Source: Robiginitomaculum sp. (GTDB lineage Bacteria > Pseudomonadota > Alphaproteobacteria > Caulobacterales > Maricaulaceae). From it: a DNA stretch of 5,816 nt. Below the pieces are notes generated by a model, which ran no database searches, was not told the DNA's origin, and saw only the letters and a list, made by a program, of their open reading frames with translations. Positions 1 through 4,825 of the stretch are shown piece by piece (the first letter of the stretch is position 1; each line of letters begins with the position of its first letter). Location of the stretch: positions 1 to 5,816 of the forward strand of contig JALSHM010000041.1 in assembly GCA_026982235.1 (NCBI GenBank), in the 5' to 3' direction. Made by a program: the position numbers and the translations under genes.

Positions 1-2
1 AA

Positions 3-152
3 GAACCCGTCTTGCTCAAAAGCATTGTTATGGAAAAGCGCGTGAATAGCCGCCAAGCAGTTATCAATAACTCACGCACTCGTTTTGGCAAACCAAAAGC
101 AAAGGTTGAAATGAAATTACAAAAGTGGCTATCATCACATTCATATGGCTAA
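3..152 (+). CDS. 3' end of an unrecognised protein gene (partial, 5' end outside window)
   Basis: An open frame enters from the left edge and runs 49 codons to a TAA at 150-152. The visible tail is basic and hydrophilic (EKRVNSRQAVINN, then a Lys-rich stretch ending KLQKWLSSHSYG), with no membrane segment or recognisable motif. The next gene starts at 145, inside this one, so the two overlap by 8 bases in the manner of translationally coupled genes. That coupling, and the replication-relaxation family of the next gene, suggest this is the end of a plasmid or integrative-element gene; a conjugation or DNA-transfer ATPase is one frequent neighbour of such genes. That identity is a guess from context only. 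The frame could also be accidental, but 49 open codons ending exactly at the overlap favour a real gene. Confidence 0.5.
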   Translation, partial: EPVLLKSIVMEKRVNSRQAVINNSRTRFGKPKAKVEMKLQKWLSSHSYG

Positions 153-693
153 AGATAAAAAATCAAGATTAAAACGCGGTAAGGCAAAGCCGATTGAACT
201 CACTGCGCGTGACAAGGTTATTTTGTTGTCGTTGTATAAATACCGCTTTCTATCCACTGACCATTTATAAGCCCTCACAGACACCGATAGTCGTTGGGGG
301 ATTAACAAACGGCTACGCCTTTTGTACAACCACAAATATATTGATAAACCCAAAGCCCAACGTGCTTTGTTTTCACACGCAAAAAAGCGGCCAACAATTT
401 ATGCCCTTGGCAATAAAGGTGCAGATACGCTTGTCCACCAGTGTAATATCCCTATGCCCCAAAGTGTGTACTGGACGGAAAAGAACCGCCGGGTCCGCGA
501 GAAGCATATCGAGCATACGCTTGGAATTTCTGATTTTATGGTAAGTGTTGAAATGGTTTGCAAGAAGGCGGGCAATATTCGGCTGCTGGATAGGGATGAA
601 ATCCTTGCCCGTTCATCAAAGCAGACCAAGCGCGTAGAATATCCGTTTCGCTGGAAAACCCAAATCATGCACGGCGACCAAGGCACGGTTTGA
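145..693 (+). pseudogene. Replication-relaxation family protein, broken by nonsense codon and 3' truncation
   Basis: The frame from ATG 145 reads a basic N-terminus followed by ELTARDKVILLSLYKYRFLS, the usual opening of replication-relaxation (Replic_Relax) proteins, a winged-helix family found on plasmids and integrative elements. After TDHL it meets TAA at 268-270. The same frame continues without a shift: ALTDTDSRWGINKRL (a recognition-helix-like segment), HKYIDKP, IYALGNKGAD, then the TEKNRRVREKHIEHTLGISD segment typical of the family middle, and finally YPFRWKTQ before TGA at 691-693. A single C-to-T change (CAA to TAA) would explain the stop. The family's C-terminal part is missing because transposase sequence begins around 680-690. 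ATG 322 could give a 123-residue product, but it would lack the N-terminal helix-turn-helix. The family role is known only loosely (plasmid replication or relaxation), so the call rests on sequence resemblance recalled from memory. Confidence 0.7.
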
Positions 694-1285
694 TTTTGAC
701 GTCAAGGCGGTTGGACTGGACGCAGGTTATGCCACCACCGGGATCGCCAAAGGGCTTGAAGATCGAGATATTCTGGGGGTAACGGGCTATCGCCGCCCCA
801 ACCACCGCAAAGGTTATTTTTATAAACGTCAATATGAATATCAGCCGGATCAGGATGTTTATATATGTCCAGAGAACCAGATACTTCCTTATGCCACCAC
901 GAGCCGAACTGGTTATCGCCATTATAAATCAGACCCGAAAATTTGCTCCCGCTGTCCCCGGCTTGAAAAGTGTACCGCCAGTGCCAATACAACAAAGATT
1001 GTTACCCGCCATGTCTGGCAAGATGCTCGCGAGCAGGTTGATTCTCACCGCCTGACGGACTGGGGCAAACGCATCTATAAACGTCGCAAAGAGACCGTCG
1101 AGCGTTCCTTTGCAGACGCAAAGCAATTACACGGACATCGTTATGCCCGCTTTCGCGGGCTCATAGCCGTCTCAACCCAGTGTCTGCTTGCCGCCACTGC
1201 CCAAAACATCAAGAAGATAGCCCTCACACTGACAAAACAAGCCGTGCGCAAGCCTACCCTTGTGGTGAAAAATCAACACACATAA
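686..1285 (+). pseudogene. IS1182-family transposase, C-terminal fragment without start codon
   Basis: Frame 2 is open to TAA at 1283-1285 and encodes about 199 residues that resemble the C-terminal half of IS1182-type DDE transposases. In order: GLDAGY (second catalytic Asp, codon 719-721), a GVTGYRRP segment, aromatic KGYFYKRQYEY, a cysteine cluster (CPENQ, then CSRCPRLEKC), TRHVWQD, and KETVERSFADAK with the likely catalytic Glu at 1100-1102, followed by HGHRYARFRGL. The N-terminal DNA-binding part and first catalytic Asp are absent, since the upstream DNA is the replication-relaxation gene in another frame. The fragment has no ATG at all, so it cannot be independently expressed from a normal start and is an inert remnant. 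Family assignment is from conserved motifs; the DDE class is firm, the exact IS is not identified. Confidence 0.88.
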
Positions 1286-1289
1286 CCTG

Positions 1290-1303
1290 CGGGAGTACTC
1301 CCG
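1290..1303. repeat. 14-bp perfect palindrome after transposase fragment
   Basis: CGGGAGTACTCCCG is its own reverse complement and lies 5 bases after the transposase stop. As RNA it could form a 5-bp stem with a four-base loop, but only a weak T-run follows. It may be a decayed terminator or part of the insertion sequence's right end. No function is shown. Confidence 0.5.
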
Positions 1304-1391
1304 TCTTAAAAAATATCCAGGAACATACAAACCCAAAAGCAAAACAAAAAACCCACCTAAAATTAAATAGGTTTTGTTAAAGCTTTAAAAG

Positions 1392-1420
1392 AAAAACCCG
1401 CTCATCTGAGCGGGTTTTTT
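1392..1420. terminator. Bidirectional intrinsic terminator between transposase remnant and lepA
   Basis: A near-perfect inverted repeat, AACCCGCTCA / TGAGCGGGTT, has a run of A on its left and six T on its right. Read on either strand it gives a GC-rich stem followed by a T-run. It lies 31 bases past the lepA stop (minus strand) and past the plus-strand mobile-element remnant, so it can end lepA transcription and also block read-through in the other direction. The layout is the classic one for convergent genes. Confidence 0.9.
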
Positions 1421-1450
1421 ATTGGTTTAAAGAATGAAATTGTTGGCAAT

Positions 1451-3259
1451 TCAACCATCATCCATCTTTAGCGCAGCGATGAAGGCTTCTTGGGGGATTG
1501 TTACTTGTCCGAATTGGCGCATTTTCTTTTTGCCCTTTTTTTGCTTGTCGAGCAATTTGCGCTTGCGCGATGCGTCGCCGCCATAACATTTTGCCGTCAC
1601 ATCTTTGCGCATGGCCGCGATGGTTTCGCGGGCAATAATCTTGCCGCCTATGGCCGCTTGAATTGGTATTTTAAACAAATGGCGCGGGATTAAGTCTTTG
1701 AGGCGCTCGCACATTTGTCGCCCACGGCTTTCGGCCCGCGAGCGATGAACCAGCATTGATAGGGCATCGACGGGGTCGCCATTGACCAGAATGCTCATTT
1801 TCACGAGATCGCCTGCCCGTACACCAATGGGCTGATAATCAAAACTGGCATAGCCTTTAGAGATGGATTTCAGTCGGTCATAAAAGTCAAACACAACTTC
1901 ATTGAGCGGGAGTTCATAGACCAGCATAGCCCGCGATCCAACATAGCTTAAATCTTTTTGAATACCCCGCCTATCCTGACACAGCTTCATAATGCCGCCA
2001 AGATATTCATCTGGTGCCATAATGGTGGCCGTAATCCACGGCTCGTGAATTTCTTCGATCTTCATCACATCAGGCATATCGGCAGGGTTGTGCAAAAGTT
2101 CTTCGTGTCCGTCTTTGAGTTTCAAAGTATAGACAACTGATGGGGCGGTGGTGATGAGATCCAGATCAAATTCCCGCTCCAGGCGCTCTTGGATAATTTC
2201 CAAATGTAGCAGGCCGAGGAAGCCACAGCGGAATCCGAAACCAAGCGCGGCACTGGTTTCCATTTCAAAGCTAAAGCTGGCATCATTAAGCCTAAGACGA
2301 CCAACGGCAGCACGTAGGTCTTCGAAATCGGCGGCATCCACCGGGAATATACCGCAAAACACAACGGGCTGAACCGGCTTAAAACCGGGTAATTGTTCGG
2401 CGCATGGACGTTTATCGTCAGTGATAGTATCGCCAACGGCGGCGTCTGCGACTTCTTTGATACTGGCAGTGAAGAAGCCGACTTCGCCTGGCCCTAGCAC
2501 AGCTATATCGGTCGGTTTGGGTTCAAACACACCGACTTTGTCCACCGTATAGCTGGCGCCGAAATTCATCATGCGGATACGCTGGCCTTTGCGAATTTGC
2601 CCGTCTACAACCCGGAACAACACAATAACGCCCATATAGGTATCGTACCAAGCATCAACCAATAACGCTTTTAAAGGGGCGTCAATATCGCCTTTGCCTG
2701 GTGGGGGCAAATGGGTGACGATAGCTTCTAGAGTTTCCTGAATGCCTATGCCGGATTTGGCCGAAGCTTCTATGGCGTCTGTTGTGTCCAGCCCAATGAC
2801 GTTTTCAATTTGGTCTTTGACCCGGTCGATGTCGGCGGCGGGTAGGTCGATTTTATTCAACACTGTGATGATTTCGTGATCATGTTCAATGGCTTGGTAG
2901 ACATTGGCTAGGGTTTGAGCTTCGACGCCTTGGGAAGCATCCACCACGAGTATTGATCCCTCACAAGCAGACAGGGAGCGGGAAACTTCATAGGCGAAAT
3001 CCACATGTCCCGGCGTATCCATCAAGTTCAGCACATATGTCTCGCCGTCATTAGCCTTATATTCTAGCCTGACGGTCTGTGCTTTAATGGTAATGCCGCG
3101 CTCTTGCTCAATTTCCATATTATCCAAAACCTGTTCGCTCATTTCACGGTCGCTCAATCCGCCAGTAAAATGAATCAATCGGTCGGCCAGGGTAGATTTA
3201 CCGTGGTCAATATGGGCAACAATGGAAAAGTTGCGAATATGCGATAATGGTGTTGTCAT
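1451..3259 (-). CDS. lepA: Elongation factor 4 (LepA), ribosomal back-translocase GTPase
   Basis: The 602-residue protein has the full length usual for LepA. It binds ribosomes in a GTP-dependent way and is thought to act on stalled or initiating ribosomes; it works in the cytoplasm and can associate with membranes. The G domain shows G1 AHIDHGKST (15-23), the switch I segment RGITIKAQ (54-61), G3 DTPGHVDF (81-88), G4 NKID (135-138) and G5 SAK (166-168). EF-G-like domains II, III and V follow, then the LepA-specific C-terminal domain with its signature GGDASRKRKLLDKQKKGKKK near residues 555-575. There is no domain IV of EF-G. The ATG at 3259 is preferred because family proteins start a few residues before IRNFSIVAHIDHG; only a weak purine stretch (GAAAG) precedes it. 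The gene seems to be transcribed alone, with the hairpin at 1392-1420 as its terminator. No defects are seen. Confidence 0.98.
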   Translation of the reverse strand: MTTPLSHIRNFSIVAHIDHGKSTLADRLIHFTGGLSDREMSEQVLDNMEIEQERGITIKAQTVRLEYKANDGETYVLNLMDTPGHVDFAYEVSRSLSACEGSILVVDASQGVEAQTLANVYQAIEHDHEIITVLNKIDLPAADIDRVKDQIENVIGLDTTDAIEASAKSGIGIQETLEAIVTHLPPPGKGDIDAPLKALLVDAWYDTYMGVIVLFRVVDGQIRKGQRIRMMNFGASYTVDKVGVFEPKPTDIAVLGPGEVGFFTASIKEVADAAVGDTITDDKRPCAEQLPGFKPVQPVVFCGIFPVDAADFEDLRAAVGRLRLNDASFSFEMETSAALGFGFRCGFLGLLHLEIIQERLEREFDLDLITTAPSVVYTLKLKDGHEELLHNPADMPDVMKIEEIHEPWITATIMAPDEYLGGIMKLCQDRRGIQKDLSYVGSRAMLVYELPLNEVVFDFYDRLKSISKGYASFDYQPIGVRAGDLVKMSILVNGDPVDALSMLVHRSRAESRGRQMCERLKDLIPRHLFKIPIQAAIGGKIIARETIAAMRKDVTAKCYGGDASRKRKLLDKQKKGKKKMRQFGQVTIPQEAFIAALKMDDG

Positions 3260-3291
3260 AAGGCTTTCACAAGAAACAATATAGGCCGTTT

Positions 3292-3317
3292 TCTATAGAC
3301 TTACACACGCGGCGCAA
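3292..3317 (-). promoter_or_regulatory. Candidate lepA promoter
   Basis: On the minus strand TTGCGC (3317-3312) and TATAGA (3297-3292) are separated by 14 bases and end about 33 bases before the lepA ATG. The spacing is short for the standard sigma-70 form but falls in the range described for Caulobacter-type housekeeping promoters. No other good pair is seen before lepA. This is a pattern match only. Confidence 0.3.
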
Positions 3318-3330
3318 GGGGTGATATGTT
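3318..3330 (+). repeat. 13-bp direct repeat, left copy
   Basis: GGGGTGATATGTT occurs here and again at 3965-3977 in the same orientation; over 20 bases the two copies match at 17. This copy lies directly beside the candidate -35 element of lepA, the other just past the nucleotidyltransferase stop. Together they bracket the gene-free, structure-rich stretch. They could be element boundaries, duplicated target sites or shared protein-binding sites. Confidence 0.6.
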
Positions 3331-3392
3331 TATATTCGCTCAGCACAAAATTTACCACATCCTTTTGGACTGGCCTTAAGCTTTTCATTCCG

Positions 3393-3628
3393 GTTGCTGT
3401 CCGAAAAGGTGGACGGCCCGTGTGGTTTCGCCTTCACCGGAATACCGTGGAAAGCATGCAAAAATGTTTCGTGAGGGTTAGACCACACGGCGGTGTTTAC
3501 GCGGTACGGCCGTTTTTATCGAAGCAGTCTATCCTCATGATAGGCAACGTCCAGCTCTCGCACCGAGGCCCGGTTCACTTGTGGTGTTATGCCACAAGCC
3601 TCAGCCCGACACCGTCCCTTGCTCCAAC
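3393..3628 (+). ncRNA. Candidate structured non-coding RNA, family unknown (strand uncertain)
   Basis: This GC-richer block sits in an AT-rich gap and folds on paper into a closed multi-branched structure. GTTG 3393-3396 can pair with CAAC 3625-3628 and GGACGG 3411-3416 with CCGTCC 3612-3617 as closing stems. Inside are CCGTGTGGT 3418-3426 with ACCACACGG 3482-3490 (nine perfect pairs), CTATC/GATAG around 3530-3543, and CTTGTGG 3578-3584 with CCACAAG 3592-3598, extended by GAGG 3565-3568 with CCTC 3599-3602. Within the first arm, GAAAgCAT and ATGTTTC pair with one bulged base. I found no hallmarks of tmRNA, RNase P RNA, SRP RNA or common riboswitches on either strand. A 104-codon plus-strand frame overlaps it, but its protein looks unlike a real one. 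The strand is unproven because the helices work on both. The pairings were found by eye, without covariation support. Confidence 0.4.
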
Positions 3629-3693
3629 AAACTAACGCGTTTTGTCTGTCCCAAGAACAAGAGAACAATGTCAATATAGCCCAGATGGAATAG

Positions 3694-3767
3694 CCATGGA
3701 TACATTTTGGCGTTTTATTTATAAGTAACTGAAATCATTGGTGTTTATACGCGGAAAACCATGGATA
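3694..3767 (+). repeat. Short direct repeat pair CCATGGATA in AT-rich spacer
   Basis: CCATGGATA occurs at 3694-3702 and 3759-3767, 65 bases apart in the same orientation. The segment between is AT-rich and holds no gene. A related pair, GGTGTTTACGCGG near 3492 and GGTGTTTATACGCGG near 3740, hints at internal duplication within this gap. Both may be chance. Confidence 0.3.
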
Positions 3768-3772
3768 GATAT

Positions 3773-3800
3773 TCATCCTCACTCCGCTAGCGCGGATGAG
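3773..3800. repeat. Hairpin with TAGC loop
   Basis: TCCGC 3783-3787 pairs with GCGGA 3792-3796 across the loop TAGC, and CTC 3778-3780 with GAG 3798-3800 beyond a small internal loop. An alternative outer pairing is TCATCC 3773-3778 with GGATGA 3794-3799. No T-run follows on either strand, so it is not a standard terminator. Confidence 0.5.
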
Positions 3801-3813
3801 ATAAAATTATATT

Positions 3814-3850
3814 TTTCCCCCACTTTGGGTTTGAGCCAAAGTGGGGGAAA
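3814..3850. repeat. Perfect 15-bp inverted repeat with 7-base loop
   Basis: TTTCCCCCACTTTGG (3814-3828) and CCAAAGTGGGGGAAA (3836-3850) are exact complements around the loop GTTTGAG. This is the strongest hairpin in the window. The plus strand continues GTAAGAAAC and the minus strand continues with A-rich sequence, so neither has the T-run of an intrinsic terminator. It could be a REP-like element, an RNA 3'-end stabiliser for the minus-strand operon ending at 4002, or the end of a small mobile element. Confidence 0.8.
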
Positions 3851-3926
3851 GTAAGAAACCGAATCCCCGTGGCACAGTTTCCCCGAACTACCGAACGCCG
3901 CCCGCCCATGTGAGTGCGATAAAACC

Positions 3927-3955
3927 AGCGTAACGAGATTGAGTCGTCGTTCGCT
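3927..3955. repeat. Interrupted hairpin downstream of nucleotidyltransferase gene
   Basis: AGCG 3927-3930 and ACGA 3933-3936 pair with CGCT 3952-3955 and TCGT 3947-3950, giving eight pairs with a small internal loop. With the hairpins at 3773-3800 and 3814-3850 it forms a cluster of three within 200 bases. No T-run follows. Confidence 0.35.
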
Positions 3956-3964
3956 CGTGCTAGC

Positions 3965-3977
3965 GGGGTGATATGTT
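3965..3977 (+). repeat. 13-bp direct repeat, right copy
   Basis: This is the second copy of GGGGTGATATGTT, identical over 13 bases to 3318-3330 and about 650 bases from it. It lies 24 bases beyond the nucleotidyltransferase stop codon. It is preceded by GCTAGCG, a heptamer also present inside the hairpin at 3786-3792. Confidence 0.6.
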
Positions 3978-3979
3978 AA

Positions 3980-4000
3980 TCTTTTCCTTGCGGAGAAAGA
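3980..4000 (-). terminator. Weak terminator candidate after the dprA-nucleotidyltransferase unit
   Basis: On the minus strand, immediately after the TAA at 4002-4004, TCTTT-C-TCC pairs with GGA-AAAGA around a GCAA tetraloop: eight pairs with one bulged base. Only TTAACAT follows, a poor T-run, and the stem is AT-rich. It is well placed for the end of this transcript but weak; the 15-bp hairpin at 3814-3850 may do the job instead. Confidence 0.35.
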
Positions 4001-4001
4001 C

Positions 4002-4814
4002 TTAGCGCTCAAATTTGATAATGGAGCGAAATAAGGTATTGGCCTGGTTCAGATGGTCACGCTTATCTGCTTTAACGGATGATGCATTTTCGTGCGCCCA
4101 GTCAAATTGTGCGGCGATAAAATCGTCAATAACATTTATTCTTGATGCTAGGCCGACCTCTTTTGAATGGCTTTTCGCCAATAGCAAATCCTTCAAGGCC
4201 ATTTGTACGTCGGTATTTAAATCCAAACCCACCATAAGCTTTTGGAAATTCATGGGTGGTATTATATCCGGATGTTTTCTAATCCAAGCAATAGCCATTG
4301 CCGGGCGGACGATGTAAAAATATTTTTTTAAATTCACGCGCTCTTTACCGTCAATATAGAGGTTAAACTGTCGCTCTCCCAAATTTAGATAATGATGCAG
4401 GCAGGCCTGCCCATGGGAGATAGTTTGGGAAAATGCCACCAATTCAGCACATAGACTGTCATCCCATATATAGCGAATAGGACTGGAAAGCCATTCGAGT
4501 AAAACCGGGTTTGGTTTAAGCAAAAGATTAAGCGCTTTTTTAATGTCCCAACCATTGATGTCATAAACCGCATCAAGGGGCAATTCAATGACATCACGTC
4601 CGGGCGTCAGGGAAAGATACCAATCTGGGGGATGTGCATAGACAAACCGGACATCATAATCACTATCCGGAGAGGGAAACCCCCAGGCTCTACTGCCACT
4701 TTCAATGGCAAATAATATACGGACGTCATGATTGGTCTCTGTTTGGCGCAATTTTTCCGTGATGCTCTTGCGCATTTTTTCGGAAATGCTCAGGTCAAAT
4801 TTGGTTGAGCTCAT
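4002..4814 (-). CDS. RlaP/YcgL-type predicted nucleotidyltransferase
   Basis: The product is 270 residues from the ATG at 4814, within the usual size of this DNA-polymerase-beta-like family. The active-site signature is clear: ESGSRAWGF (38-46) gives the Gly-Ser of the nucleotide-binding turn, and DSDYDVRFVY (50-59) supplies two metal-binding aspartates, D52 and D54. VYDINGWDIKKALNLLL and NPVLLEWLSSPIRY (83-115) match the family's second conserved block, with D85 or D90 as the possible third acid. The rest is helical with no other domain. Family members are predicted to transfer nucleotides to RNA ends, sometimes beside RNA ligases; no ligase is visible here, so the substrate is open. An upstream in-frame ATG at 4967 would add 51 residues, Arg- and Pro-rich, read from inside dprA, so it is rejected. 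ATG 4814 has a good AGGTG ribosome site five bases away. The gene appears AT-richer than dprA, hinting at separate acquisition. Confidence 0.9.
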   Translation of the reverse strand: MSSTKFDLSISEKMRKSITEKLRQTETNHDVRILFAIESGSRAWGFPSPDSDYDVRFVYAHPPDWYLSLTPGRDVIELPLDAVYDINGWDIKKALNLLLKPNPVLLEWLSSPIRYIWDDSLCAELVAFSQTISHGQACLHHYLNLGERQFNLYIDGKERVNLKKYFYIVRPAMAIAWIRKHPDIIPPMNFQKLMVGLDLNTDVQMALKDLLLAKSHSKEVGLASRINVIDDFIAAQFDWAHENASSVKADKRDHLNQANTLFRSIIKFER

Positions 4815-4819
4815 GGGAA

Positions 4820-4825
4820 CACCTA
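4820..4825 (-). promoter_or_regulatory. Ribosome binding site overlapping the dprA stop codon
   Basis: On the minus strand the dprA stop TAG (4825-4823) runs into GTG, giving TAGGTG. The AGGTG part is a Shine-Dalgarno-like sequence five bases before ATG 4814. Ribosomes ending dprA therefore sit on the initiation site of the next gene, which suggests translational coupling and also decides the start of the nucleotidyltransferase. Confidence 0.7.

Noticed and set aside
194..544. 116-codon plus-strand frame overlapping the replication-relaxation gene
   Set aside because: The family-like sequence is in frame 1, not this one; the frame gives no recognisable protein.
1180..1380. 66-codon plus-strand frame over the transposase 3' end
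   Set aside because: It is a different frame from the motif-bearing transposase frame and has low-complexity Lys/Thr content.
3393..3628. Identification of the structured block as tmRNA, RNase P RNA, SRP RNA or a common riboswitch
   Set aside because: No tag-coding sequence, CCA acceptor end, RNase P conserved core, SRP tetraloop domain, or B12, TPP or FMN box was found on either strand.
3321..3635. 104-codon plus-strand reading frame upstream of lepA
   Set aside because: Its composition (Trp, Cys, Arg and Pro scattered) resembles no family, it lacks a ribosome site, and it overlaps the block with long-range RNA pairing.
3779..4012. 77-codon minus-strand reading frame after the nucleotidyltransferase
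   Set aside because: It overlaps the end of the nucleotidyltransferase gene and is read through the hairpin cluster; the protein has no recognisable features.
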